This document shows, one piece after another, positions 9,633-17,897 of a DNA stretch of 64,000 bases (the first letter of the stretch is position 1; every line of letters starts with the position of its first letter). The notes under the pieces were generated by a model that was given only the letters and a program-made list of their open reading frames with translations, searched no databases and was not told where the DNA came from. The stretch spans positions 1-64,000 of the forward strand of contig NZ_JACHEP010000010.1 in NCBI RefSeq assembly GCF_014201465.1, read 5' to 3'. The position numbers and the translations under genes are program-made. The DNA comes from Anoxybacteroides tepidamans. Its GTDB lineage: Bacteria; Bacillota; Bacilli; Bacillales; Anoxybacillaceae.

Positions 9633-9780
9633 AAACTGATTTGGTAAACATAAATGACGTATACCGTTTGACTGTTGAGTTGTTCTTTCCTTTGGAGTCG
9701 TATGAAGGTAGTATTCCAGAGGTGGGCATTGAAAAGCAGTTTGAACTGGCAAAAAGAAATGTAGATGTGGAGGAACGATG
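9633..9780 (+). pseudogene. Decayed duplicate of the luciferase-like gene 5' end
   Basis: About 130 bases are a diverged copy of the start of the intact gene at 9778. The frame from about 9668 reads LTVELFFPLESYEGSIPEVG, then IEKQFELAKR, matching LTLGLFFPIESYEGSIPEMN and IEKQMKLAKR of the intact gene. Stop codons and a length difference lie upstream of this match. The copy runs straight into the real ribosome binding site. Confidence 0.75.
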
Positions 9781-10731
9781 ATGAACCGATTTGATAAGCA
9801 TAAAGGATATTCACGCATGTTTAAAGAAAACCATCTGACTCTTGGGCTGTTTTTCCCGATCGAATCATACGAGGGCAGCATTCCGGAGATGAACATTGAA
9901 AAGCAAATGAAACTGGCAAAAAGAGCGGAAGAGCTCAATTTTGCAGCATTGTTCGTCAGAGATGTTCCGTTACATGACCCGTATTTTGGGGATGTAGGCC
10001 AAATTTATGATCCATGGGTCTATTTAGGGTATATAGCCGCCCATACTAAAAACATTGCTTTGGGCACCGCAAGTATTATTTTAACATTGCGCCACCCTTT
10101 GCATATTGCGAAAGCAGCCGCTTCCGTCGACAAACTATCTGGCGAACGCTTGATTCTCGGGGTGGCGACTGGAGATCGTCCGATCGAATTTCCAGCTTTT
10201 TCAGTTGATCCTGAGAAGCGTGCCACTTTGTTTCAAGAAGCTGTATTGGTAATGAAAAAAGCGTGGAAGGAGAACTTTCCTACGATCCAATCACCACGAG
10301 TCCATATGCTGAACGGGGATCTTTTGCCTAAACCGCGCCTGTCGGACATTCCGGTGCTAGTAACCGGCCACAGTTCTCAATCCGTCGAATGGATTGCCGA
10401 AAACAGTGATGGTTGGCTGTATTATCCACGAAATTTGAGATTCCAAGCGGAACTTATTAAAAATTGGCGCTCTCACACTGATGAGTTTAAACCATTCAGT
10501 CAGTCCTTGTATATAGATTTGATGGAGGACCCAAATCATCCGCCAGTCTCTATTCATTTAGGATTCCGGGTTGGACGCAATATACTCATTGAATTCCTTG
10601 AAAGTCTGAAAAATGCGGGCGTCAATCACGTGATGATCAATTTAAAATATGGCCATCGTCCTGTGGAAGAAGTAATTGAAGAATTAGGAGAAGAAGTTGT
10701 TCCGCACTTTCCAGCACTGACCGAAAAGTGA
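9778..10731 (+). CDS. LLM-class flavin-dependent oxidoreductase
   Basis: This 317-residue protein is a bacterial luciferase-like monooxygenase (flavin-dependent TIM barrel) of the subgroup related to Bacillus BA3436. Family segments are LTLGLFFPIES near the N-terminus, FAALFVRDVPLHDP, and LGTASIILTLRHPLHIAKAAASVDKLSGER, which is typical of F420/FMN-type LLM enzymes. GGAGG sits five bases before the ATG. It is monocistronic as far as can be seen. The substrate is unknown. Confidence 0.85.
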   Translation: MMNRFDKHKGYSRMFKENHLTLGLFFPIESYEGSIPEMNIEKQMKLAKRAEELNFAALFVRDVPLHDPYFGDVGQIYDPWVYLGYIAAHTKNIALGTASIILTLRHPLHIAKAAASVDKLSGERLILGVATGDRPIEFPAFSVDPEKRATLFQEAVLVMKKAWKENFPTIQSPRVHMLNGDLLPKPRLSDIPVLVTGHSSQSVEWIAENSDGWLYYPRNLRFQAELIKNWRSHTDEFKPFSQSLYIDLMEDPNHPPVSIHLGFRVGRNILIEFLESLKNAGVNHVMINLKYGHRPVEEVIEELGEEVVPHFPALTEK

Positions 10732-10874
10732 CTTAGTAAATCGTAATGTTTCACGAAGAAGGACTGGGGTGCATTACCGTCTTTAAGAATATCATTATTC
10801 ATGGGGACAGATAACGATATTTTTTTAAGCGTTTACATTGGACATGAAGGAGGTGATAAATCACAAAAGCACGA

Positions 10875-11112
10875 GTGTTGATTATCTATTATTTTACTTA
10901 AAAATACAGAATCGTATGGCTGAACACAAGCTTTTCTGCCACATCCCTCGAACAAGAACGCCAGCGGGCAAATTCATTTGCCCGCAAAGCGTTCATTGTT
11001 CGAGGAGGGCATGCGTATAGCATGCCCAGTCGGCAAGCGAATCGCTTGCCGACTTCGGCAGAAAAGCTAGGAATAGAGCCATCCAAACTGGTTTTTATTG
11101 GTTAATCAACAC
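10875..11112. repeat. Cloverleaf repeat, type B (single copy)
   Basis: A 238-bp element is bounded by the inverted repeat GTGTTGATTA (10875-10884) and TAATCAACAC (11103-11112). Inside it, 10929-11068 folds on paper as a cloverleaf. The outer stem is AGCTTTTCTGCC with GGCAGAAAAGCT. A long two-part arm (10946-11005) has CCTCGAACAA/TTGTTCGAGG and the inner GCGGGCAAA/TTTGCCCGC. Two short arms follow: GGGCATGC/GCATGCCC and GTCGGCAAGCG/CGCTTGCCGAC. The layout is the same as in the two type A elements at 27202 and 50137. It lies between the luciferase-like gene and the aldehyde dehydrogenase. Confidence 0.85.
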
Positions 11113-11251
11113 GCCTGTCGCAAAAGATAACCTGCTGCTAGTACGAACATCGAGAAAAAATAATCGTCCGATGTCGTGGGACGAAATAGTTTTATCAGTT
11201 ATAGTAGAAGCCTGTGAAGATAAGAATCAAAGGGAGAGGAGACGGTCAAGC

Positions 11252-12649
11252 ATGATACGGGATATTGATTTACAATCGATTCAAGAAGTAAGGGACTACC
11301 TTGAGCAAGCGAAATCAGCGCAAAAAATTATCGAAAAAATGACACAAAGCGAAATTGATAAGATTGTTGAAAACATGGCGAAAGCGGCACGTGAGGAAGC
11401 AGAACGACTAGCGGCTATGGCTGTAGAAGAGACTGGGTTTGGTAAAGTTGCCGATAAAGTCGTGAAAAATTTGTTCGCTGCTAACGACGTTTACAACGCC
11501 ATTAAAGATATGAAAACGGTTGGAGTGATTCGTCGCGATGAACAAAATCGCGTATGGGAAGTCGCACACCCTGTAGGGATCGTTGCAGCCATCGTCCCAT
11601 CTACAAATCCAACGTCAACAGCCATCTTTAAATCACTAATCGCAGTTAAGGCAAGAAATGCCATTGTTTTTAGTCCGCATCCATCGGCTGCCAAATGCAC
11701 AGCGGAAGCGGCAAAAATCATGCAAGAAGCAGCGGAGCGCGCTGGAGCTCCAAAAGGTCTGATTTCTTGCATTACGCAACCGACATTGGCTGCGACGAAT
11801 GAATTAATGAGACATAAATTAACAGACGTCATCCTTGCAACAGGCGGCATGGCTATGGTAAAAGCGGCTTACAGTTCTGGAAAGCCTGCATACGGCGTAG
11901 GGCCTGGGAATGTACCAGTCTATATTCATGAAAGTGCCAATATTGCCAAAGCTGTTCAACAAATCATCCAAAGTAAGACTTTTGACAACGGAACCATTTG
12001 CGCTTCCGAACAAGCACTGATAGTTGAAGAATCTATTAAAGCACAAGTTGTTTCTGAATTGAAGAAACAAGGAGCTTACTTCTTAACTGAGGAGGAAAAA
12101 CAGAAGGTAGCCTCCATCATTATGGTAAATGGGGCGTTAAACGCAAAGATCGTTGGAAAATCGCCGCAAGTAATTGCGGAAATGGCTGGAATTGAGATTC
12201 CATCGGACGCGAAGTTACTTGTTGCCGAAGAGACTAACGTAGGAAAAGAATATCCATTCTCAGTAGAAAAATTGTCTCCAGTTCTAGCTTTCTATACTGT
12301 AAAAGGTATGGAAGAAGCAAGCGCTATTGCTGTAGCGTTGCTTGAATTAGGTGGACTAGGTCACACTTTAGGAATTCATGCTGAAGACGAAAAGGTAGTA
12401 GAAGCGTTCACGATCGATAAGCCAGTTTCACGTGTAATTGTAAATTCTGGTACGACATTTGGCGGAATCGGTGCCACTGTGGCAATCCAGCCATCCTTGA
12501 CATTGGGATGCGGTTCGTTTGGTAATAACATTACTTCTGACAATATTGGAGCTCAGCATCTGCTCAATATTAAACGTGTGGCATTTGGAATTCGCGAGAT
12601 GCCGGAACAAGAAACAAATTTGAATGAGGAAAATCCTGCACTAGTCTAA
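11252..12649 (+). CDS. Acylating acetaldehyde dehydrogenase
   Basis: This 465-residue enzyme belongs to the EutE/AdhE-N-terminal aldehyde dehydrogenase group, which converts acetaldehyde, NAD+ and CoA to acetyl-CoA reversibly. The catalytic Cys is in FDNGTICASEQ (about residue 250). The nucleotide-binding part has VGIVAAIVPSTNPTSTAIFK and GVGPGNVPVYI. The start at 11252 is chosen for AGGGAGAGGAG ten bases upstream, and an earlier in-frame start at 11171 lacks such a site. No microcompartment genes are nearby, so a fermentative or aldehyde-clearing role is likely. A strong terminator follows. Confidence 0.9.
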   Translation: MIRDIDLQSIQEVRDYLEQAKSAQKIIEKMTQSEIDKIVENMAKAAREEAERLAAMAVEETGFGKVADKVVKNLFAANDVYNAIKDMKTVGVIRRDEQNRVWEVAHPVGIVAAIVPSTNPTSTAIFKSLIAVKARNAIVFSPHPSAAKCTAEAAKIMQEAAERAGAPKGLISCITQPTLAATNELMRHKLTDVILATGGMAMVKAAYSSGKPAYGVGPGNVPVYIHESANIAKAVQQIIQSKTFDNGTICASEQALIVEESIKAQVVSELKKQGAYFLTEEEKQKVASIIMVNGALNAKIVGKSPQVIAEMAGIEIPSDAKLLVAEETNVGKEYPFSVEKLSPVLAFYTVKGMEEASAIAVALLELGGLGHTLGIHAEDEKVVEAFTIDKPVSRVIVNSGTTFGGIGATVAIQPSLTLGCGSFGNNITSDNIGAQHLLNIKRVAFGIREMPEQETNLNEENPALV

Positions 12650-12657
12650 AAAAAGCA

Positions 12658-12698
12658 ATAAAAACAAACCCAGTGATAAACTGGGTTTGTTTTTATTT
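12658..12698 (+). terminator. Terminator after the aldehyde dehydrogenase
   Basis: AAAACAAACCCAGT pairs with ACTGGGTTTGTTTT across a short loop, and a T-rich run follows. It is a textbook intrinsic terminator. Confidence 0.9.
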
Positions 12699-12920
12699 GA
12701 GATGTTATTGCGGTATAGTAGGTTTCCGAATGTAAGGCAGCATGAGCAATCTGCTTGGCACGGAAGATGCCAGGGAATTCGGTTTGCTGCAGATCATCTT
12801 TTTTGTGCCGTTCCGTTCGATAAGTGAACAGAGATCCACTTAACTGTGTCGTCAACTTGAGTTGCATTTCGTTTAGCCGTAACATAAGTCATAAGAAGTA
12901 AAACGAACATGGAGGTAAAC
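12699..12920. other. Non-coding stretch before the IS607 element
   Basis: About 220 bases have no supported gene. A minus-strand open frame crosses it and runs into the terminator hairpin, but it has no ribosome binding site and no family resemblance. Confidence 0.5.
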
Positions 12921-12957
12921 CAACAGTTAAATAAATTTTATAATTTTTTATAAAATT

Positions 12958-12997
12958 CTATATACAATTTTTGTTTTTGCGACATAATTGTATATAG
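12958..12997. promoter_or_regulatory. Inverted repeat at the start of IS607 tnpA
   Basis: CTATATACAAT (12958-12968) is repeated inverted as ATTGTATATAG (12987-12997), immediately before the tnpA ribosome binding site. It could be the operator or end-binding site for the MerR-like domain of TnpA. That is an inference from position and symmetry. Confidence 0.55.
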
Positions 12998-13009
12998 AGG
13001 TGATCTTGA

Positions 13010-13618
13010 TTGAAATATTATAGCATTGGCGAATTTGCTAAACGGATCGGCAAAACACAACAAACATTGAGAAATTGGGACAAAAACAATGTTCTAAAAC
13101 CTGCGTATGTCGCACCATCGGGGTTTAGATATTATTCAGAACAGCAACTTCATCAAATTCTTGGCATAAGAAAACCTATTCTTCCTAAAAAAGTTATCGG
13201 TTATTGTCGAGTGTCAAGCCAAAAACAAAAAGATGATTTGGAAAGACAAGTGCAATATGTTAGAGAATACATGATTGCGAAAGGTTATCAATTCGAGATC
13301 ATCACGGATATAGGTAGTGGAATCAACTATAACAAAAATGGCTTAAACAAACTGATGGATATGGTAACGAATGGAGAAGTTGAAAAGATCGTCATTCTTT
13401 ATAAGGATAGGCTTGTTCGGTTTGGCTTTGAACTGATCGAAAATATATGCAATAAATACGGAACGGCGATTGAAATCATAGACCACACAGAAAAGACCGA
13501 AGAACAAGAACTTGTCGAGGATTTGATTCAAATCATCACCGTTTTTAGCTGTAAACTACAAGGAAAAAGAGCGAATCAAGCCAAGAAAATGATTAAGGAG
13601 CTGACTGAAAATGATTAA
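13010..13618 (+). CDS. tnpA: IS607 serine recombinase
   Basis: This 202-residue transposase has an N-terminal MerR-type helix-turn-helix (SIGEFAKRIGKTQQTLRNWD, residues about 4-23) and a resolvase/invertase catalytic domain with the nucleophilic Ser in VIGYCRVSSQKQKDDLERQ (about residue 69). The N-terminal placement of the DNA-binding domain is diagnostic of IS607. The start codon is TTG at 13010 with AGAGGTGATC upstream. Its end overlaps the start of tnpB by eight bases, so the two are translationally coupled. Confidence 0.92.
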   Translation: MKYYSIGEFAKRIGKTQQTLRNWDKNNVLKPAYVAPSGFRYYSEQQLHQILGIRKPILPKKVIGYCRVSSQKQKDDLERQVQYVREYMIAKGYQFEIITDIGSGINYNKNGLNKLMDMVTNGEVEKIVILYKDRLVRFGFELIENICNKYGTAIEIIDHTEKTEEQELVEDLIQIITVFSCKLQGKRANQAKKMIKELTEND

Positions 13619-14795
13619 GACGTACAAAGTCATGCTTCTGCCCAACCATAAGCAAAAGACAAAGCTATTTCAATGCGCTGGTGTTGCCAGATGGGCATAT
13701 AACTTTGCATTAGCACAAGAACAAGAAAGCTATAAGCAGGATGGTAAGTTTTTAGGTGATCGCGAAATAAGAAAAAGGCTGACGAAGCTGAAACAAACGA
13801 AAGAGTACGGTTGGCTGAATCAATTCTCGAACAACATCACAAAACAAGCGATCAAAGATGCGACAACTGCCTACAAAAACTTTTTTGAAGGACGGGCCAA
13901 GTTTCCAACGTTTAAAACAAAAAAACGAACGCGACCAAGCTTTTATCAAGATACCGCAAAAATCAAAGTGACCGATACGCACGTGAAGCTAGAGAAACTC
14001 ACACCTTCGAAAAAGAAAAACAAACAAAAATTCAATTGGATTCGTTTGGCGGAACGAGGTCGTATCCCACATGGAAAACATGTAAAATACGTGAACCCAC
14101 GAATCGTGTTTGATGGGTTGCATTGGTTTTTAACAATCGGTGTAGAAGAAGTCGAAGTGAAGCATGAAACGTACACGGAAGGCATCGGGATTGATTTAGG
14201 AATAAAATCTCTAGCTACCGTCAGCAATGGCATGGCATTTCCGAATATCAACTATACGCCGAAAGTGAAAAAGCTTGAAAAACAAATCAAGCGACTACAA
14301 AGAAAACTGTCGCGAAAATATGAAATGAACAACATTCAAACAGAAGGAGGTGAATTCCGTTACAGAAAAACGGAAAACATCAAGAAACTTGAATTCCTTG
14401 TGTTGAAAAAACGCCGAAGGCTGAAAAACATACAGCTAAACCACACCCACCACATCACAACAGCGTTGGTGAAAACCAAGCCAGCGTATGTCGTGATGGA
14501 ACATTTAAATACAAGTGGCATGTTAAAAAACAAAAAGCTATCCAAAGCGATCCACCAACAAACATTCCACGAGTTCAAACGACAAATGACGTACAAATGT
14601 GCATGGCATGGCATCGAGTGGATCGTGGCAGATCGTTTTTATCCTTCCAGCAAAAGGTGCAGCAATTGCGGTCATGTGAAAGAGAAACTTTCTCTATCCG
14701 AACGAATATACCGCTGTGAAGAATGTGGGATGGAAATCGATCGCGATGTAAATGCGAGCATCAACTTGAAACAATATGCCGCATCCATCATATAG
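13611..14795 (+). CDS. tnpB: TnpB RNA-guided nuclease of IS607
   Basis: This 394-residue protein belongs to the TnpB (OrfB/IS605) family, ancestors of Cas12. The RuvC-like residues are present: Asp in GIGIDLGIKSLA, Glu in YVVMEHLNTSG and Asp in MEIDRDVNASINL. The zinc ribbon CSNCG...CEECG sits between the last two. The N-terminus (MIKTYKVMLLPNHKQKTKLF, then CAGVARWAYNFAL) is family-typical. All catalytic residues being kept and full length suggest an active nuclease. It would use an omega-RNA from the element's right end to recut donor sites, as known for relatives. Confidence 0.93.
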   Translation: MIKTYKVMLLPNHKQKTKLFQCAGVARWAYNFALAQEQESYKQDGKFLGDREIRKRLTKLKQTKEYGWLNQFSNNITKQAIKDATTAYKNFFEGRAKFPTFKTKKRTRPSFYQDTAKIKVTDTHVKLEKLTPSKKKNKQKFNWIRLAERGRIPHGKHVKYVNPRIVFDGLHWFLTIGVEEVEVKHETYTEGIGIDLGIKSLATVSNGMAFPNINYTPKVKKLEKQIKRLQRKLSRKYEMNNIQTEGGEFRYRKTENIKKLEFLVLKKRRRLKNIQLNHTHHITTALVKTKPAYVVMEHLNTSGMLKNKKLSKAIHQQTFHEFKRQMTYKCAWHGIEWIVADRFYPSSKRCSNCGHVKEKLSLSERIYRCEECGMEIDRDVNASINLKQYAASII

Positions 14796-14945
14796 CACGA
14801 CATGTACCCATACGTTAGTGGGGAAGTAAAGCCTTCGGAGCGCCACATAAAACGAGAGTAGCTTTGGCGAAATCGGGCGCGATGAACAAGGAAGGAAACG
14901 TAAACTTTATAAATTTTACAAGATAGTTTATAAGGTTTTGTAAGT
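14796..14945 (+). ncRNA. Probable omega-RNA scaffold of TnpB
   Basis: The region after the tnpB stop has the look of IS605/IS607 right-end guide RNA scaffolds: CATACGTTAGTGGGGAAG, GCCTTCGGAGCGCCAC, then AAGGAAGGAAACGT. In characterised systems this transcript overlaps the 3' end of tnpB and carries the guide from the flanking DNA beyond the right end. Here the guide would come from sequence just before the deacylase gene. The 5' end may lie inside tnpB. Boundaries are approximate. Confidence 0.7.
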
Positions 14946-14964
14946 TTTCTGTAACGGAGAAAAA

Positions 14965-15441
14965 ATGGTGCAAGCAAAGACAAATGCGATGCGTATCCTT
15001 GATAAGAAAAAAATCTCTTACAATGTTATTGTCTACGACAGTCACGATGGAAAAATCGACGGCATGTCTGTTGCTCATAAAATTGGGAAAGACCTTCAAT
15101 GCGTATATAAAACATTAGTAGCGCAAGGGAGCAGCGGAAGCATTTATGTATTTGTTATCCCCGTACAATCGGAACTGGATTTGAAAAAAGCAGCGAAAGT
15201 AACGGGCGAGAAAAATGTCGCACTCGTACCGATGAAAGATATACAAAAGTTGACGGGCTACATTCGCGGAGGGTGTTCACCGATCGGCATGGTAAAACCT
15301 TATCCGACCTTTATTGATTCCAGCGCTTCTCAACTTGATGAGATTGTTGTCAGCGGCGGAAAAATCGGGGTGCTAATCGAACTTAGCGTGGAAGATTTAC
15401 AAAGCGTAACAGAAGCTGTGCTGCAAGAAGTGGTAAAATAA
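14965..15441 (+). CDS. ybaK: Cys-tRNA(Pro)/Cys-tRNA(Cys) deacylase
   Basis: This 158-residue YbaK/EbsC-type editing enzyme hydrolyses Cys-tRNA(Pro) made in error by prolyl-tRNA synthetase. The family signature is seen in the early lysine-containing LQCVYKTLVAQG and in GYIRGGCSPIGMVKPYPTFID near residue 105. ACGGAG lies ahead of the ATG. The IS607 element ends only about 20-30 bases upstream, so the native promoter was probably displaced and expression may now depend on the element. Confidence 0.92.
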   Translation: MVQAKTNAMRILDKKKISYNVIVYDSHDGKIDGMSVAHKIGKDLQCVYKTLVAQGSSGSIYVFVIPVQSELDLKKAAKVTGEKNVALVPMKDIQKLTGYIRGGCSPIGMVKPYPTFIDSSASQLDEIVVSGGKIGVLIELSVEDLQSVTEAVLQEVVK

Positions 15442-15463
15442 AGCATGAATAAATGGAAAGATT

Positions 15464-15516
15464 AAGTGCCTGTCACTTCTAAGTTTGATGGAATCGGGGG
15501 TGGCAGGCACTTATTT
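15464..15516 (+). terminator. Terminator after ybaK
   Basis: AAGTGCCTGTCAC pairs with GTGGCAGGCACTT, followed by ATTTT. The rhodanese remnant converges from the other side, so it may act in both directions. Confidence 0.75.
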
Positions 15517-15526
15517 TAACAGCTTT

Positions 15527-15803
15527 TTATTCGACTTCATCTTTCCAATTCATCCTGTCACTTGAAAACCGCGTTCACTTAGCCATTCGCAAGCAAGACT
15601 GCTTCGATTGCCAGAGCGGCATACGATAATATATTCTTTCGCTCGGTCAAGTTCATTTAGGCGCTGTAATCGTTCGCCAAGCGGAAGGTGGCGTGCCTCG
15701 GGAATCTTCCCTTGTGTCATGTTCATGTACATCAAGTACTTCCCGTATGACATTGTTCTGCTAGAATGGATTGTATTTTTTCAGGGTGTATATGTTCGAA
15801 CAT
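15527..15803 (-). pseudogene. Rhodanese-like gene, frameshifted
   Basis: A single-domain rhodanese can be read in pieces over three frames. The start MFEHIHPEKIQSILAEQ (ATG at 15803) is followed by a gap, then EVLDVHEHD, then GKIPEARHLPLGE and the active-site loop IVCRSGNRSS. The tail MNWKDEVE is in yet another frame. The catalytic Cys survives, but the gene cannot give one protein. It starts eight bases after the CoA-disulfide reductase stop with AAGGTGG ahead, so it was the third gene of that operon. Confidence 0.8.
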
Positions 15804-15811
15804 CATCCACC

Positions 15812-17461
15812 TTACTTTGCTCCGAACACTGAAGCATATAATTTATAGCCGCCGTCTAAGTTTTTCGCCGCAAACCCGTTTTCTTGCAAAATGCGTGTCG
15901 CTAAATAGCCGCGCAAGCCGACTTGGCATGTGACATAAATCGTTTTATCTTTCGGAAGTTCGCTCAACCGTTCGCGAAGCTCATCGAGCGGAATATTGAC
16001 CGCGCCGCGAATTGCTCTGTGCGCGACTTCTCCCGGCGTGCGGACGTCAATGAGAAAACCGCCGTTGGCGACGATATCGTCAATTTCATGCCATTGAACG
16101 GTTTCTGCCATTCCGTCTATGATGTTCGAAGCGACATAACCGGCCATGTTCACCGGGTCTTTGGCAGATGAGAACGGCGGAGCGTAAGCAAGCTCTAAAT
16201 CAGGCAATTCGCGAACCGTTAAGCCGCCTTTAATAGCGGTAGCGATCACGTCGATCCGTTTGTCGACTCCGTCTTTTCCGACCGCTTGTGCTCCGTAAAT
16301 ATTGCCTGTTTCTTTATCGAAAATGAGCTTTAACGTCATTTGTTGGGCGTTTGGATAATAACTTGCATGGCTCATCGGATGAGTGTGCACGACTTCGTAC
16401 GGAATACCGAGCTGTTTTAACGTTTTTTCGTTATTTCCGGTTGCGGCAACCGTTAAGTCAAACACTTTGGCGATCGCCGTTCCGAGCGTGCCGTTATATT
16501 TTACATCAAGCCCGTGAATATGGTCAGCGACAAGGCGTCCTTGCCGGTTGGCCGGCCATGCGAGCGGTACGAACGTTTCAAACCCGTGAATATAGTTTTT
16601 CACTTCAATCGCATCGCCGATAGCGTAAATGTTCGGATCTGACGTTTGCAAATGTTCGTTCACTTTAATCGTGCCGCGGATGCCTAACTCAAGACCAGCT
16701 TCTTTTGCCAATTGGCTTTCCGGCTGAACGCCGATCGCTAAAATGATCATATCTGCTTCAAGCACACGTCCGCTCGTTAATATGATGCGGCGGCCGTTAT
16801 GTTCAAACGCTTGCACCCCATCTTCTAAAATGAGCTGTACGCCATGTTCTTGCATATGAGCGTGAACAATCGCCGCCATTTCATAATCAATCGGCGCCAT
16901 GACTTGGTTAGATCGTTCAATAAGTGTAACGTTCACACCGCGTTCGACTAAGTTTTCGGCCATTTCAATGCCGATGAAGCCGCCGCCGATCACAATAGCA
17001 TGTTTCGGTTTTTGTTCGTCGACATATGCTTTAATTTTATCCGTATCTGGCACGTTGCGGAGCGTAAACAACGCTTTTGCTTCTTCGATTCCTGGAATCG
17101 GCGGAACAATTGGTTTTGCCCCCGGTGACAATAATAAGATATCGTACGTTTCTTCGTATTCTTCCCCCGTCTGGACATTTTTTACCGAAACCGTTTTCCG
17201 GTCGCGATGAATCGCTGTCACTTCGCTGAAGTTGCGAATATCAAGACGGAATCGCTTCGACATTCCTTCAACGGTTTGTACTAATAACTTTTTTCGGTCG
17301 GTAATGACTTCCCCGATATAATACGGCAACCCGCAGTTGGCGAATGAGATATATTCGCCTCGTTCAAACATGACGATCTCGTATTGTTCGCTTAACCGAC
17401 GAAGACGTGCCGCCGCAGTAGCTCCCCCTGCTACTCCGCCGACAATCACAATTTTTTTCAT
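15812..17461 (-). CDS. cdr: CoA-disulfide reductase with C-terminal rhodanese domain
   Basis: This 549-residue flavoprotein combines a pyridine-nucleotide disulfide oxidoreductase (residues about 1-445) with a rhodanese domain (about 460-549). The N-terminus has the FAD motif GGVAGGATAAARLRRL and the single redox Cys43 in ISFANCGLPYY, characteristic of CoA-disulfide reductases. A second dinucleotide motif is VIGGGFIGIEMAENL. The rhodanese Cys is in YVTCQVGLRG. Fused enzymes reduce CoA-disulfide, CoA-persulfide or polysulfide with NAD(P)H. It is the second gene of an operon headed by another rhodanese behind a CsoR/CstR-like operator, which suggests a role in reactive sulfur detoxification. 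Confidence 0.93.
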   Translation of the reverse strand: MKKIVIVGGVAGGATAAARLRRLSEQYEIVMFERGEYISFANCGLPYYIGEVITDRKKLLVQTVEGMSKRFRLDIRNFSEVTAIHRDRKTVSVKNVQTGEEYEETYDILLLSPGAKPIVPPIPGIEEAKALFTLRNVPDTDKIKAYVDEQKPKHAIVIGGGFIGIEMAENLVERGVNVTLIERSNQVMAPIDYEMAAIVHAHMQEHGVQLILEDGVQAFEHNGRRIILTSGRVLEADMIILAIGVQPESQLAKEAGLELGIRGTIKVNEHLQTSDPNIYAIGDAIEVKNYIHGFETFVPLAWPANRQGRLVADHIHGLDVKYNGTLGTAIAKVFDLTVAATGNNEKTLKQLGIPYEVVHTHPMSHASYYPNAQQMTLKLIFDKETGNIYGAQAVGKDGVDKRIDVIATAIKGGLTVRELPDLELAYAPPFSSAKDPVNMAGYVASNIIDGMAETVQWHEIDDIVANGGFLIDVRTPGEVAHRAIRGAVNIPLDELRERLSELPKDKTIYVTCQVGLRGYLATRILQENGFAAKNLDGGYKLYASVFGAK

Positions 17462-17484
17462 AAGCTAGCCCCTCCCATATAGAT

Positions 17485-17853
17485 TTACGCGGTTTTTATC
17501 TTTGTCTGAACTTGTTGTTCCACACAGCAAACTCCTTTGACTCGAAAGCCGTATCGCTTTAGCTTGCGCACTCCCAGATTTGTCGTGATGGAATCCGATG
17601 TCACAACAATGACATCTTTGTAAGGGAGTTGCTCATAGTTGCGCTTTAAATACGATAGCGGCAAGGAAATCGCTGTTTCGATTGGCAACGTCGTCATATC
17701 GTTATAATCGCGTAAATCGACGACGGCAATGTTTTCTTTTTTTATAATGGATAGTTGCTGTAAAGAGACCGTCGGAATACGGCAAACGGGAACATATCGC
17801 ACATATAGGTTGTATATCAAGGTTGCTATGAATAGAAAAAACAAAAACTCCAT
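17485..17853 (-). CDS. Membrane-anchored rhodanese-like protein
   Basis: This 122-residue protein has one N-terminal transmembrane segment (FLFFLFIATLIYNLYV) and a rhodanese fold (IAVVDLRDYNDM, then SLPLSYLKRNY). In the active-site position it shows VVTSDSITTNLG, with no Cys, so it is probably not a sulfurtransferase. Two late Cys (VCCVEQQ) are present. The start at 17853 is chosen because an earlier frame opening at 17922 would begin inside the promoter. The only ribosome site, GGAGG at 17869-17873, is 15 bases away, which is long. It is the first gene of the cdr operon. Confidence 0.75.
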   Translation of the reverse strand: MEFLFFLFIATLIYNLYVRYVPVCRIPTVSLQQLSIIKKENIAVVDLRDYNDMTTLPIETAISLPLSYLKRNYEQLPYKDVIVVTSDSITTNLGVRKLKRYGFRVKGVCCVEQQVQTKIKTA

Positions 17854-17877
17854 TTCGTTCTGTTGATCCCTCCAATC

Positions 17878-17897
17878 ATATACCCTATAAGGTATAT
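17878..17897. promoter_or_regulatory. CsoR/CstR-like palindromic operator
   Basis: ATATACC and GGTATAT form a perfect inverted repeat around a six-base centre (CTATAA). It overlaps the -10 box of the rhodanese-cdr promoter. Palindromes of the form ATACC...GGTAT are typical of CsoR/CstR repressors, and CstR controls rhodanese and CoA-disulfide reductase genes in Firmicutes. No csoR/cstR gene lies in the window. Confidence 0.7.

Larger units (their letters stand above)
12922..14945 (+). mobile_element. IS607-family element with tnpA and tnpB
   Basis: A two-gene transposon of the IS607 type: a MerR-headed serine recombinase followed by an overlapping TnpB. AT-rich ends related to each other by inversion flank the genes (TTTTATAATTTTTTATAAAA on the left, TTTATAAATTTTACAAGATAG on the right). 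The exact ends cannot be fixed because this family makes no target duplication, so the coordinates are good to perhaps 20 bases. The element ends just upstream of the deacylase gene at 14965. Both genes look intact, so it may be active. Confidence 0.8.

Noticed and set aside
10838-11086. Two overlapping open frames on opposite strands at 10838-11020 and 10898-11086
   Set aside because: Both run through the hairpins of the type B cloverleaf element and lack family resemblance. The element itself explains the sequence.
12646-12885. Minus-strand open frame of 79 codons next to the IS607 element
   Set aside because: It ends inside the aldehyde dehydrogenase terminator hairpin, has no ribosome binding site and no recognisable family. 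It might be an old transposase remnant, but nothing supports that firmly.
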